This document shows, in pieces, positions 21,892 through 33,990 of a stretch of 64,000 bases of DNA (positions within the stretch are counted from its first letter, which is position 1; the number at the start of each line of letters is the position of its first letter). Where the stretch lies: assembly GCA_015501595.1 (NCBI GenBank), contig JADNRX010000099.1:93184-157183 (forward strand), written 5' to 3'. The position numbers and the translations under genes were made by a program. Under the pieces are notes generated by a model that saw nothing but the letters and a program-made list of their open reading frames with translations, was not told where the DNA came from and did no database searches. The stretch is from Hymenopellis radicata. Taxonomy: Eukaryota; Basidiomycota; Agaricomycetes; Agaricales; Physalacriaceae.

Positions 21892-23710
21892 GCGGCGCAA
21901 GGAAATGAATGGTGAAATGGAAAGAATGAACGTGGTGTCTTGAAGTTCTACGACACGGCCCGACTTCTAGCGTCTTGGCTGTCATTCATCAGCTCTGAAT
22001 GGTAAAAACTGCTCCATTCGGGGCGGAAATCCAGCGCAGACAGCGAACGCGCCAAAAGGGAAGCGTGTCGACGCGTCGATCGCATTCTGTGACTCCAAGG
22101 AGGTTGATTCCCAGTTTGGAAAAGTATTTAATTTTGTATTTACCCTACACTTTAGTCACCGGTACCGTTATCTACCCCTTCGTCGTCATCAGCTTCCTCC
22201 CTATCGTTATCGCCGGCTTCCGAGTGGGACTCATCGAGTCTGCGCTCCACCTCAGGAGGCGCCAGATTGACGTCAGCGAAGACGACGATGACGACGACAA
22301 AGACATTACTTATGAAAGCGACATGAGTAACACGGATTCGGATGACGATTGAAGATTCGGGGATATGAAGAGAGCGGCTTGCATCGATACATATAAAACA
22401 AATTTCTACCTACTGTCCTACTTCACTGCTCAGAGCCTCGCGTCGGTCCGGCAATATCGGCGACACAACACTGCTTGTCCAGGCATCTCATACGGTCTAC
22501 TTATCCTGCGAGGCAATAATCAATCATAGCCATCACACAGCGGCCTTCCGGCGTCGTCGGAGAGGAAACGAGATAGTATTTCTGTCACTGTCGGTTCACA
22601 TGAATTCACACTTTGCCTTGTTCAAACGGATCCCTTTAGGTGCTGCCAGGCGACGACATCCCGGCTGTATGAGATCATGAAACGACGGCTTGCACTGATG
22701 GTTTAGAGACTTGGTTGTAGTCCCGTGTGACACCGGATTATTCTCTGTCCGGAGCGCCTTGCGGGTATTATCCTTGGTACCTGCCTTGGACAGTCAGGTA
22801 GCATGGCTACATCCACATGCGTTCATCGTCCAGCTTTGGTGCCCTGTAGTGCCATCTATTCTTTGTTGACCGTGAAAGGACAAGTGCGGTCGGGCCTCCT
22901 TCTTCAAACACCACGATGTCCATCAACAATGACGCTTTGAATGAAGAACCCGGGCATCCCCTACCCCATACGCATCCACCGAAAGGCGGTGTAACTCAAA
23001 AGAGATTGTCATCGCTGCGCGATATAAAACTTTCGGAAGGGGGTCACGTAACTCCCTCGAGTCCGTCTCTCTTATCCTTCATCGCTCAGCGCAGCATTTA
23101 ATGATCGTCTGTGGCGACGCCGAGCTCCATCGCTATTCATTGGCTTAGGCCGGCCTCTACGCTCGTTCATCAATCAGGCATCCCCGCGGCTCCATCACAG
23201 ACTGCCCATGGCTTTCTGCAACCTCATACCCTCCCCGTGGTCATCAGCCTCCGTTACCTCAGATTCAGTAGAGGTCGATTCGATTCCCGGAATAATCGTC
23301 GGGCAGCGCAGTCGCCGGACCTTCTTCATCGTCCTGGCTCAGCTAAAAGCTGTTCAAGGGCACAAGCCATCCGATGTCCGCAGGAGAAGTTCGACGGAGC
23401 GTACCAGGCGGTGGCACGGAATTCGCGGACGTAGCGAGAGCCCGCGGCAGCGGGACAGGTCGTTTCTTAAGCTGTAAACGAAGTCCACCGACACGAAAAC
23501 CACTATTTCTTTTCTCTTCTTCGCATTCGGATCGAAGAGTAATAAGTATATCGTCCTGTATATAGAGAGTTAGTTTCGCATTGTGTTTTATACTGGTACT
23601 TAAGAATAACTAGATAGGTACGGCATAGCAAGGTAAGGTACAACCCGGGAGGGTACGACAGAGCAGTATACAAAGCATTAATAACAACATGAAAGCGAGA
23701 CAGATCAACG
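21892..23710. other. no supported gene
   Basis: A 117-codon plus frame (21999-22352) has a basic start, a hydrophobic middle and an Asp-rich tail (EDDDDDDKDITYESDMSNTD). It could be the remnant of a gene tail but has no partner exons. Frames at 22916-23098 and 23208-23474 are Ser/Arg-rich and not convincing. I saw no transposon ends matching the other side of the transposase. Confidence 0.4.
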
Positions 23711-24784
23711 TCAACGCAAATATTTCCTTCGATGTCCTTCGGCCGCTACAGGCAGGGCCTTCTTCCTCTCATCGAACAACCCAATCCACATCCGCATCAT
23801 CGTCTTCCATAAGTCCGCCACTTCCTCCCACGACGCTCCCATAGACTCGAGATCCCTGACGATGACATCCACGAGGGCGATGTCCTGTCCCAAATCAAGT
23901 TCCTGGCAATGGAACATCTTGTCGCCTTCCTTTACATTGAGGTCATACCTCGTCTTAGGTGGTGGGAAGTTTTGCCGGTACCACTCATGTAGACCCATTT
24001 CCGCTCGTGAAACCACCGTGATAAAGGGTTCAATGAGGATATCCTGCAGCGAAGGGGCGGAGAGGAAGGCCATGAGGAGTTTGGCACCTGAATCATACAC
24101 CGGCATTTCATGCTCTGTTATCTTGAGGTCGTGAAGTAGAAGGTGGACGAGGAGCGGCATAAAAGAGCGACGGATAAGAAATGACACGGATTCGTGAAGA
24201 TCGGCACCGCCAAGAAGGTCGTAATGCAAGAGATCCCTCACAGCGTCGTTAAATGGACCGACCGTCTCGGTGCTAACAATGGACAAGCGTTGCTCGGCCA
24301 CGACTTTCTGCAGATTCTCCTTCTTAACGACGCGCGCCATAAACTCATCTATGAGGAGGACGTCGCTCTGAACCACCCTATCCAGCCCCTCGAGTATCTG
24401 GAGAAGGACCACAGCTCGTGCAAAGCTGCAACAGCTCGTCCGCTGTGTAAAATAGTGCGGCCCATGGCGTGGGGGTGCAAATTTCGCCTGGCGACATCCA
24501 GCGCAACTGATGTATAGGCATTTGGGGCAAACATTATGACTGCCGATGGAATCAGAGCGGCAACGAACGTTTTGACACTGTGACAGCCGCTGGAAGAGTA
24601 TGCGGTGCGGTTCGCCTTCCGTCCGGAATTCCTCGAGAGCAGCCATGTAATCCGGACGCGAAGAGACGGGCGGTGCCCCGGCACGAGTGGCGTCGGTGAG
24701 ACTACAGTCACTGTTGGCTCTCTCCCGGCGAGGGTAACGGGCGTGAAAGTCCTCCAATCCCGATGGGCCGACAATGGCAAACAT
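23711..24784 (-). CDS. MYND-like zinc-finger protein
   Basis: A long frame without introns, from the first ATG at 24784 (MFAIVGPSGLEDF) to the stop at 23711, gives 357 residues. The frame is open 21 codons further up to an AG (24848 region), so an upstream exon may exist. After an acidic N terminus it has CQNVRC...CPKCLYISCAGCRQAKF and then His and Cys residues (HGPHYF...TSCC), a Cys/His cluster with the spacing of a divergent MYND-type finger. The remaining 230 residues are helical (LIRRSFMPLLVHLLLHDL, MGLHEWYRQNFPPPKTRYDL). It is not a copy of the MYND genes at 4.6 or 55.7 kb. The zinc-finger call is moderate; function unknown. Confidence 0.55.
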   Translation of the reverse strand: MFAIVGPSGLEDFHARYPRRERANSDCSLTDATRAGAPPVSSRPDYMAALEEFRTEGEPHRILFQRLSQCQNVRCRSDSIGSHNVCPKCLYISCAGCRQAKFAPPRHGPHYFTQRTSCCSFARAVVLLQILEGLDRVVQSDVLLIDEFMARVVKKENLQKVVAEQRLSIVSTETVGPFNDAVRDLLHYDLLGGADLHESVSFLIRRSFMPLLVHLLLHDLKITEHEMPVYDSGAKLLMAFLSAPSLQDILIEPFITVVSRAEMGLHEWYRQNFPPPKTRYDLNVKEGDKMFHCQELDLGQDIALVDVIVRDLESMGASWEEVADLWKTMMRMWIGLFDERKKALPVAAEGHRRKYLR

Positions 24785-26421
24785 TTCACCATCATCATCA
24801 TGAAAGTCCGCCCCTAGATGCCGTTGGTGAGATGCTAAGAAGACCAACGATTATAAATTAGTACCGTGTCAACCCACAGTGGAAGCTCGCGTACATGGGT
24901 CGGGATCTCTGATAGTTGTCGGAAAAATCTCGTGGTGATGGCTCCAGACTAGCAAGACGAATACACGGTGAGACTGAGAGCTGGTCCATAGGGAAGAAGA
25001 CGCACAAGAAGGTTCTTCGGACGCGGAAGAAGTCGACTTTGTACTCGACGTCATCGCAGGACCGAAGTTAGCAGAAGCTGTAAAGGATTAGAACCTTCTG
25101 TCGGTGCTGGCCGGCCAGGGTTACATACAGCGGAATTGTTTCTCGGAGCTCGCGCGTCCTAAGGAGCCTCGTCAGCCAAGCTTATAGGTACAAAGAGAGA
25201 ACGCGGTCATACCATAGCCAGGCCATTCGGATTGACGATGCAGCATTTCATGCTGAATGCTACCTCCAGACGCCGGCATATCAGGGATTAGCATCATGGT
25301 AGCAGGAGGCAAAGAGCAGATGTCACAGAGGGAGGGTTTAAGTACGGTACCGGCTGTGCGCGACACAGCGACTCATATCAAAGAACCTGGGGTTTAGCTG
25401 TGAAGTGTCATGCCGTGATTCATACCGCCGTTCGTCGTGTGAATAGATACGAAGGGTACATGACAACGTACATGTGCTACGACTGATGCTGCAATCGTGA
25501 TGGACACACGTGTGGCGTGATGGGCGCTTAATGTGCGACGCTAAAGGTATTCGGAGCCTTGGAATTTCGTGCATTGTCTATTGAAAATGTTAGTTCTGAC
25601 ATTGAGATGGGCACCTGATATGGAACGTGCCTGAATGTATACATAGTTACATAGGCGCCCCGGGGATAGTCAAAGCGGTGCTCCATGATTCACGTTGTGA
25701 GAAGAATTACGATAGAGCTGTAGACATTATACAGCGGTCCGGAAAAACGCGGTCCATCCTTCAACCGAACATATCAGTCTGGGCTAAATGTCAGGATGGA
25801 ACGTACTTCCTGAGATCTAAAGCGCAGACGTTTCCGTGCCTTTGAGACAGTAAGCTAGATACCTGACAGGAATAAACAAGGCTTTACCTCTAGGAAGTCG
25901 CTGACGTTAGCAAGATTGTAGGGTATCAGCAAACGGCTACAGGGCAATCACTCCGGCTGAGATACTGGCTGGATAGAGAGGTAGCCGTAGTTGAGCCGTA
26001 GTCACAGATGCGCCACCACGAGTGTCGTGGCCGTTCGAAAAAAAGGTGTGATCGGTGGCTGTGTCGCGGATCCTTGATCCCGACGTAAGCCAGCTGCGCG
26101 CCAGCGATGCAGAATTGCACTCTAAATGCGCGGCTGCAATGGTAGACGACCCACTGGAACGCAAAATGTAAGCCTTCACGTTGTCGATGTGCGTAGCTAC
26201 TACTTAGAAGCAAGGACAAGCGTAAAGCAGAAGTGCGTCTGCGACCTCTTCGAGCGGGACTCATGGTCGCCGCTCCTTTTATCTGAGTTCTAGTCGCTTG
26301 GTGATCAGTGTGTTCGTCATGCATAGATTGAAGTATCATTTTCCCAAGACGTGATACATTAAATGTCCAGTCCGCCTAAGTATTCCACTACCTGTTACAG
26401 CTTCATTACATCCATATTTAT
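24785..26421. other. no supported gene
   Basis: Contains possible 5' sequence of the MYND-like gene (to about 25060; a Ser-rich frame there does not join cleanly) and otherwise only short, overlapping frames on both strands. No repeat or RNA gene seen. Confidence 0.45.
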
Positions 26422-27946
26422 TCAAGCATACACCTGCTCCTTAAACCCAGGCAAAATGGTCGCCGTCTTATCCTCCACGGTCTCCCTATACCCCTTCTGC
26501 CTCTGCCACTTTTGCTTTGCGAACGTCCATTCTACATCCGCATCATCAGCCTCAAGTCACGAGTCTCGGAGGAATGAAGACGCACCCTCCATGGTGGGGA
26601 CAGGATTCCCACTCTTCTCAAAGTCGTTCTGCGTGTACCCTTCTCGCTGGAGGACAGGGGACTCTTTCGTGGCGGCAAGAACAACGTCGTTATGCGGCCT
26701 CGAGAAATACAGGAGACCCAACCGATCGACGTGTTGCTGGTCTTTCGGCGGAATCGTTACGCTTCGTTGTCGCATCGGCTTCAGCTGCATCAAGTCATAG
26801 GCAGACACTCACCGATGTATAGTACTCTTCACATAGCCGCCCGTCAAAAACTGCAGCGCATCACATGCATTCACCGTCAACGTCGCGTCCTGCGGCTGTA
26901 CCCACTTCCACTCGCCAGTGTCGTGGTACCGGATTTGTAGGCCCGCGACGGGTTGCCGAAAGAGCAGCGTGAAGCTGCCGAGATCGGTGTGGCCGGCAAC
27001 CCAGGTTTTGAGAAGGGCGGTTTCCGCTTCTGTGTATTTGCTGTATTTCATGTATCGGAGGTGGTCCTAACAGAAAACATAGTTACGGTGGGGAAGATAG
27101 AGGAAGGGAAGGGAGCATACTTCGCTCTTGACTTGGTATTGGTGCAGTTTGGTAAAGTGGTCTTCGGGAAGCTCGAGCGCGATAGCGAGGAGAACCAAAA
27201 GTGGATCGAGGACATCGCTGTGGAGGGCCTAATGATTGTGCAGGTAAGTGAGATACGTCCGTGGGTGCAGCTGAAAGCACATACTCGCGCGAATTCTTCG
27301 ACTTCGCCAATGTTTTCTTGGATAACGGGAGGGTGGTTCTGCGGAAAGTCTCCGTTGAACTCTGTACGATGAATGATATTAGGACGGCAGGGGATTTATG
27401 GGCCAACACGCACTCGGAATGTTGTATATCTCAACGCGATCGCGAAGACCAGTTTCCGGGTCGAGACTATCGTCAACATCAACTTATCACCTTGGTACAA
27501 GTCGAAAAAATCACCCACATTCTTCGTCCGGCAGGAACATATCCATTGAACTTTCCCTGGTCTAATGTTCATCGTCAAACCCAACTCCTCGTTATGTGCA
27601 AAAAGCATAACGTACCAAGCCCCTCCGGAACATACTTCAACTTCTCCTCCAAGGGAAGCTCATAGAACCGCTTCCCCAGATGAAACTGTCTATCCACCCG
27701 CCCTTGCGAAATATTGAAGTTCTTGACGTAGAAAAAGCCTTTCTCGCGCACAGCGTTGATGAGCGTTTTCGCGAGCTGCTGGCGTCCGTCTGGGGTGGAG
27801 TAGAGGCTAAGGTCAATAGTGATGAGGTCCGCCCAGTCGAGGGGTTCCTATGTACGCGGAGAAGTTGGTAACGATGAGACAGAGGAGACGAGAGAACGAA
27901 CTTGGGTCTCGCGGACATAATCAAAGGATCCGAATTGGGCTACCAT
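26422..27946 (-). pseudogene. isopenicillin-N-synthase-type 2OG-Fe(II) oxygenase, inactivated
   Basis: At least seven exons can be followed from ATG 27946 (MVAQFGSFDYVRETQ, 54-bp intron, EPLDWADLITIDLS). Key signals are REKGFFYVKNF, the N-terminal fold of this family; GHTDLGSFTLLF, the HxD pair; YVKSTIHR joined to VTIPPKDQ, the second His; and RLGLLYFSRP, the RxS motif that holds 2-oxoglutarate. The C terminus EWTFAKQKWQRQKGY is also typical. Two lesions are visible. Near 27390 the frame must slip one base between YNIPSACWPI and RPNIIHRTEF. At 26557-26559 an in-frame TGA precedes 45 codons of conserved tail. Members oxidise small molecules or flavonoid-like compounds; the substrate here is unknown. 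With all active-site residues still present, inactivation looks recent. Confidence 0.75.
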
Positions 27947-29241
27947 GGTCAATAGTTGGTGAAGGAGGAGGGAGTCTGAGAGTTAAATACATGTGAGACG
28001 CGTCGTCAATGATAATGATAAGCACGGCGATTGATAATGCGATGAGGTCATTAAAGGTCGGTATGGTGTTAGAGGTCTTTCGTTTGAAGAAGCGCGTAAG
28101 GCGTGCGCGTTCATATGACTGCAAAAGAATGTCGATATGTGTGTAGGAATATGTCTAGAACCGGACGAACGTAGGGAAAACGGGTGTCTAGGTCGGAGAT
28201 CCTCGCAGCATCAACGTGCCATGGGGAGGGCTCTTTCTCAGCAAGTAGGTTTCTGAAGGAGGAGAGTGTGACGTCCTGGAAAACAGCGAAACAGCTGGGT
28301 GCTCGAGGACAAGCGATCGTTTCTGGCGACGACCATAGTGGTTGCAAGCTAACACGTCCGCCACGTGTATGATCAACATGTACAAACCGTTTACATGACC
28401 TGGCCACGATCATGATCATTCTTTCACACAACCGTCAAGAGATTCGACCTGCATGGCTAATCAGGTCGTCGTTTCATTGCGATATCCGGGGACCAAAGTC
28501 CCTGGTCACGTCATACACCCTTGTCCCATTCAGCGCTGGCGCCATTCTCTGCTCTGATGATGCCACAGGGTGATGGGGATTGCTGAACGAGGATAGGCCG
28601 AGAACTCGGTGATATCTCTAAACGCATGTAGGCTCGCTAGTACAGTGCTGGAATATGTCTTTAACTTGTCACTGGCACCTCCCCGCCCTCTACGACACTA
28701 AAAGGACTCGGAGATCTTCGATGCACTTGCCCCTCTGAGCTACGGACGTGCACGATCATCTTCTGTTTGTTGCTTCATCGGGCGACTCATACTCACCGTT
28801 ATCTGTGACACCCAAAAACGTCTCCCTACTCAGTTCTGTGCTTCATCCGCTGGGCGAGCGCCGTGCAGAATGTCCAACTTACCGAGCGACCCTTATCGTT
28901 TGTGCTATCATCAAATGATTTATTTCTCACCTCGGTTTTGCCTCTCCACACTGAATAGGTTCTTTCGAGATACGCAGAGCGAGGATGTCTCCTACAAAGT
29001 GCGGCCCAAGTAATTCACTTTCACTTCTCTGTGTTCCGGCATGTCCATCCCTTGCCTCTTCGACGTTCTACTAACATTAATCCTATAGTAATCTGTTACC
29101 TCGAAGGTAACACTTAAATTCCCGCTTGCCATCAAATCAGTTCACCATTCTAATATGCTTATTAGGCATGTTGAAAGAGTAAATGATGTTGACAGGCAAA
29201 AGACAATCTAAATACATGGCCATCGACTAACATGTTCCTTC
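27947..29241. other. no supported gene
   Basis: Promoter side of the oxygenase pseudogene and the 3' flank of K2. Only short unsupported frames; 28440-29200 is almost free of frames. Nothing else seen. Confidence 0.5.
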
Positions 29242-30421
29242 TTACTGCACTCTCCACTCCGCATCATAGTCATCTTCCCCGTCGCTATCATCGTCTTCTT
29301 CGTCGTCTGAATTGCCAATACAGAGGTCGCGGTCGGGCTTCGCTGGGCCGTTTGGCCATTCGAGCTCGCTCGGAAGATTACCCGGTTCATTGAGCCATTT
29401 TTCGAGCTTGATTTTGGTCTCGTAATCGGCATACTCCAGGCAGCGTTTCAGGGCCTTGCGAACGCAGAAACACCCTTGATTCTCGTCCCCCGATCTGCTA
29501 CGAGCCGCATCCTTGGCTTGTTCCGCAGAGTTTAGTATCGCGTTTTCCACGAAGTCAATGACGACTGCCATTCCATTCTTATCGATGAGGATGTTGCTCA
29601 AATGCCTTGCCATATCCGTATGGAGCACTCTCTCTTCGTGGATTTCCCGAAACGCGTCGATTATTGAGTTGATCTAGTGCACGATTAAATGGGGCACTGA
29701 TAATTCTCTGCACACGTACCACAATTGGGAGAGCGGAGAGCTTTTTTCCCTCATAGTCCATCACCCACGATTCCAGTGTCTCGCCGTCAATGTATTCCAT
29801 CATGAGCACATAGGCCTCTTCTCCGCTAGGCACGGGTATCTTGAATCACGTCGTCAGTCAAGGAAGACACTCGAGTAATGTATTTACCTTGAAAGTGCCG
29901 AAGAAATAGGGGATGCGGGATCCCTGCAACCGCTTCAGGCGGGTGTACAATACGTCTTCGGAGAACGCCAGCTGATGTGCGGGTCCGGGCATATATCGAT
30001 ATGCGATCGTGGGAGATGGGAGGGGGAGCATGGAGGGCTGAAAAATCTTCAAGATCACGCGCTCTGGTTGCGCGGCAGTCTCTGCGTCGTCGACCTTGGA
30101 TACATTCGCCACCCAAACTTGGGAGAAGTGGTCGTCCTTGTCCACCCCTTGTTCGGCCCACCGGGCTTGGAACCGGAATGTGCCACCTTCGAGAGCAAAG
30201 GACGGAATGGGCCGGGTGTTGAGACCTGGCTGCACCTCTGTTTTCTGAATGACTTCCGTGAACGACCACATAGAAGTTATAGGCGACTTCTGTGCAGCAC
30301 GACGCTTCTGAATTAGATCGTCATAAAGTCTTCTAGGCGCGTCTGTCCTCAGATTGAGGTGGAAAGGGAAGGTAGGATAGTAGCCACATAGTTCATACTC
30401 TGGACAGGGGGCTGCTGGCAT
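29242..30421 (-). CDS. kinase-like protein K2
   Basis: Three exons in phase 0 (30421-29888, 29839-29720, 29673-29242; introns of 48 and 46 bp) give 361 residues without defects. Kinase-like landmarks are VILKIFQPS (beta-3 Lys), SEDVLYTRLKRLQG (alpha-C Glu), LMMEYIDGE (hinge), HTDMARHLSNILID (HxD and Asn of the catalytic loop) and VVIDFVENA where DFG would be, with Gly replaced. The tail is acidic (SDDEEDDDSDGEDDYD). It is the intact sister of K1 and shows the same exon structure. A TATA-like ATATAAAT about 50 bp before the ATG supports this start. Mushroom genomes hold many such proteins; targets are unknown. It is divergent from the gene at 30909, 487 bp apart. Confidence 0.82.
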
Positions 30422-30467
30422 GCTGAGAGCTGTGGGTTGGTAGTTCAGTCTGTTTTTGTTCGGCCAT

Positions 30468-30476
30468 TTATATCAC
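30468..30476 (-). promoter_or_regulatory. TATA-like element of K2
   Basis: GATATAAATGG on the minus strand, roughly 50 bp upstream of the K2 ATG. Position fits a basidiomycete core promoter. Confidence 0.4.
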
Positions 30477-30837
30477 CCTGAAACCGGTGTCACGTGGTTC
30501 CGGCCCGCCATGATGGGCCATCTGGAAGCTTCTTCTTCGTTGCTCTTCTTCAACACTGCCCATCATGATCGGAAACCAGAAATCAGCGGCTTGCTCGTGT
30601 TCTACACGAGGCGACACAGCATTTAAGCGCGTTGTTTGAACCCGAAAAGGGAATGCCTTGTTCTAACGCCCTTCCTCCGCCTCGTGGAGGAACCTTCTCG
30701 AGCTTTCGTGCTGCGGAAGGCCCTGTATAGATGCTGAAATCGGCCACAATAGTAAACACAGTTCTCACATCTGCTAGAACCTACTTCATGACGCCAACAT
30801 GAATAATCATTGATGACGCTGCCCCGTCCCCCAGTGA

Positions 30838-30844
30838 TATAAAA
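30838..30844 (+). promoter_or_regulatory. TATA box of the 30909 gene
   Basis: TATAAAA, 65 bp upstream of the ATG at 30909, in a short CA/GC-rich promoter. Confidence 0.5.
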
Positions 30845-30908
30845 ACCGCGCTCATGTGGCTCTGAGTTAGTCAACACCTGTCCTCTGTCTCCGTATCCAA
30901 AAGCGATC

Positions 30909-32113
30909 ATGCCAGCCTTCCTCTCAAGCAATTCCATCTCTTTCTGCGACTACTTCAATAATCCTCTTCCCAATGATGTCTTCGAGGAGTTTCCACGCCG
31001 CCTCACACATCTCTCGACAAACATCGAGAAGTTCGTTTCAAGTGAGACAGTGCTTGTCAGTACTGGCGTTCTCTCTCCCGATGATATCGCCTGCGCTGAA
31101 CGGAGTCTGGAATCCTTCCCATCCGTGAAGGAGCCCATCCTTCAGACACAGGCCTTTGAAACCGAACAAGATGTCTCGTAAGTTCGTATTTGGTTATGAG
31201 GAGCACATTGACTGTAAGATGTCCAACAGCGATGCTTTTCATTCGCATGTTCTTGCGAAAGTCGTTCCAGCACTTTCTGAATGTCTCAAAACTATTTACA
31301 ATGATGAAACTTCCAAGGTCATCGATTTATGCAAGAAACACGATTATAGAATTTACCAGGTACCCGAAGCCAGGATAAAATCAAACGAGGACAATACAGG
31401 TACATCACATCATATTTACTATGATTTGTTTCTCTGACGATAACATTGCAGACACCCAGCAGCGCCACAGCGACTATGTTGTTTTCTTCGCTCCAATCAA
31501 GAAAATATGTGACACTAAGGCCCTAGCTAAGCCCCCAGTTGTGGCGGTGTCTATGAAAAACTTCGGGAAACGTCTTATAAAGGCATCGAAGACCGGTGAT
31601 GGAGCAATATGGCCGATTGTGGCATTGTTTGTAGTTGAGGCAAAGGTATGTACGACAGTTACTAGTATCAAAAAAATGTATTGACATCTTTCTTACCGCG
31701 GCAAGGCAGCGGGAATTGTCGATGGTACCTGCTGGGACGGAACTGCTCCACCAGACGATGCTATAGGCATCAACAATGTTGACAACATTGTTCCCCAGCT
31801 GCGCCTGTGAGTGACAGGCTTGTGAGGGTAGCTAATAGCACTGACTGTCGCTTACAGTTATTCGAATGACACGTGCTGTCAGTACGTCTTCCTGACGGAC
31901 TATCTGAGAACTGTGTTGTTCAGGGTGAAAGATAATGGACTGGAAAAGCCTGGCGGCACGTCTAAACAACATCAGGTGAGGAATAGGGTCTTTGGACGGC
32001 ATGGAGTGATTCACGTGGAAAACACCTATCAAGACCGTGGCACTAGAGCACTCTTGTTCGCCACTGGACTGAAGGTTCTGCGCAAAACCTTGCAACTTAC
32101 GGCAGAGAAGTAG
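30909..32113 (+). CDS. intact protein of unknown function, possible nuclease-like fold
   Basis: Five exons (30909-31177, 31230-31399, 31452-31645, 31706-31806, 31858-32113) with canonical introns of 51-60 bp join into 329 codons plus stop with no lesion, and a TATA box lies 65 bp upstream. This is strong evidence for a live gene. The N-terminal 90 residues are acidic and Ser/Thr-rich. The middle has VSMKNFGKRLIKASKTGDG then WPIVALFVVEAKAAG, and the next part VDNIVPQLRLYSNDTCCQYV then FLTDYLRTVLFRV. The order hydrophobic strand with ExK, then a helix with Gln, then 'xxYGxLTD'-like strand, resembles PD-(D/E)XK nuclease-like domains found in mushroom proteins. I see no clear upstream Asp, so this is only a suggestion. 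No homologue elsewhere in the window. Confidence 0.7.
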
Positions 32114-33399
32114 AACGGTTATATACCCAGTAGTAATCGACAGAGTAATCAGATTAGGCTTGAATTCATATCCAAATCTACCCATATTTACCGCGCCTGT
32201 TGACAAGAATCCTGAACGGGCGATAGCAATAAAAAGGAGCTTTCACATCGTCATGTGCGCCACGCGGGTCAGAGTATCGCACATGCGATGCAAACAGGCA
32301 CAGCTCGCACCGTGACCAGATCCAGACGAAATTGCACTTAGGGCGCGCCTGCAGCAAGATTGAAGGTAAGGTCATTTCAGAAGCCAGAGAGCTTCGAAGG
32401 AGAAGCAGTCATTATTTGCATGGCGGCGGCCTAAGGAATAGCGCGGGAGGTTCTGCGGGTGTCGCGACAGCCACCCGCACCCGCACCCGTCATGGGTTGA
32501 CACCCGTACGATACGGGTACGGATTGGGCGGGTTGCAATAACCCATGGGTTCTAGGGCATTTTTCATGCCTGCCGACAGCCCCCGAGCCATTGCGCGGGG
32601 GTCATCGACATGCATGAGAATAACGGAGGGTTAATGGCAAAGACAATGGGTAATAATGTGCTTGGCAACGGGAGGATGGACATTGTGAAGATGATGGCTA
32701 TGATAGTGGGTGCACGGTCCGAGCGAGGGCGTTCGTTGTTGGATGTCGTCGTTGGAGTTGAAGTTATGGGGACTATACATCGAGGCGTCCATGTTTAAAG
32801 TCAGTGGATGCGCACAGAGCTAGACGAACGGATGAAGACAAAGTGAAGAAAATAGAGATGAAACACGCACCATTTATGTCAGGACGCGTCCGCAATGCCA
32901 AATCCATCCAGCGCCTTGTTTGACGCGGAGAGTCGAACAAGGTGGGATCCAATCAGGCCATTTTTCTTCTACTTCGTCCTCCAGGGATAGATAGCCTCAT
33001 CTTGAGGGCTTAGGCGCCGAAGACAATAAACTTGCAGACAGGCGCGGGCGAACGCCCCAAAACGAATCCGAAGGCAGCTATGTCCAAACCCAACAAAAGA
33101 AAGCCGAGAAAACGAAGCAGAAGAGACGTAGCAAGGTTCTGGGGTCAGACGGCACGTCCACGTCGATGGTAAGAATTAAAGAAACGAGAGAATGAAAAAG
33201 CGGCGTCATTCGGGAGGTGCCGGAACCTGCCGCCGGTTCAGAACAAATTGGGTCGTTGGTCGCAAATAAATTCGAAAAAATACAGAAAAACACATACGGG
33301 TATGCATAGATATAGTGGGTTGCCCGCGGGTGCTAGCTAAGCTGTAGGCAGTGTAGCTAAGTGCCCGCGCCACCCCCGCTACTCCCTATTTGCGCCTGT
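32114..33399. other. no supported gene; GC-rich palindromic cluster
   Basis: Between 32445 and 32556 are stacked short palindromes and CCCGCA repeats: ACCCGCACCCGCACCCGT, ACCCGTACGATACGGGTA, and AACCCATGGGTT. A related GGGTTGCCCGCGGGTG occurs at 33317-33332. These could be the ends of a short non-autonomous DNA transposon, but I could not define paired ends or a target duplication. Confidence 0.4.
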
Positions 33400-33990
33400 T
33401 GATTTCAGTCGATTTCGGACCTTAATCCGCTCCTCCACGACACCTTTGTGACGCCAAAGCAGACTATGCTCTTCGCGGAATGGAGGGACGGACAGTGGAA
33501 ACAGATTGGTGCGCTCTATGTAAGACATATATTTAATTTCTAATAGTCTCCTACCTAGAGCAAGAGCGCCTTGGAAGGCTAAGGATAACCGGATGCGAAA
33601 TGCGCCCATTTGGATTCCTCCTGGACGTCGTCGTCCTCCCAGATCTTGGCGGGCCGTGATCAAAATTTGTCCCTTTCCTTCGACGTTCCACCGTTCCACA
33701 ACAGCGCCCGCTCGATTCACACGACAGCGGAGGACTGACCGCGTATCCACAGATATGGGGATCAGCTGCAGTGTTGTCCAAGGCGCGATTATCCGCCTCA
33801 TCGAAAGGATGCTCATCTGATTCGTGCGTTTTGGTGTCGTCTTTCTGACTGCTTCCAGCCCTATGAAAACCTGGGCATCTGCACAACTCTTAGAGCGGAT
33901 GGCCGCCCAGCGCTATTCGTATTCCTGGAGATTGGCAGACATGATACGCGCGCCCTGGGACCACTCCTCTTGCATGTCGCCCTCCTAACC
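33400..33990 (-). repeat. dispersed repeat R1, copy 2 (inverted)
   Basis: Matches 10250-10890 on the opposite strand. In this copy a minus frame (33816-33379) is open for 145 codons and includes GAFRIRLSLAFQGALALGRR and IERTNLFPLSVPP, longer than in copy 1, so it is the better-preserved copy. Family not recognised. Confidence 0.65.

Noticed and set aside
24785..25060. Upstream exon for the MYND-like gene at 23711
   Set aside because: The only splice candidate would use a 29-bp intron and does not keep the frame.
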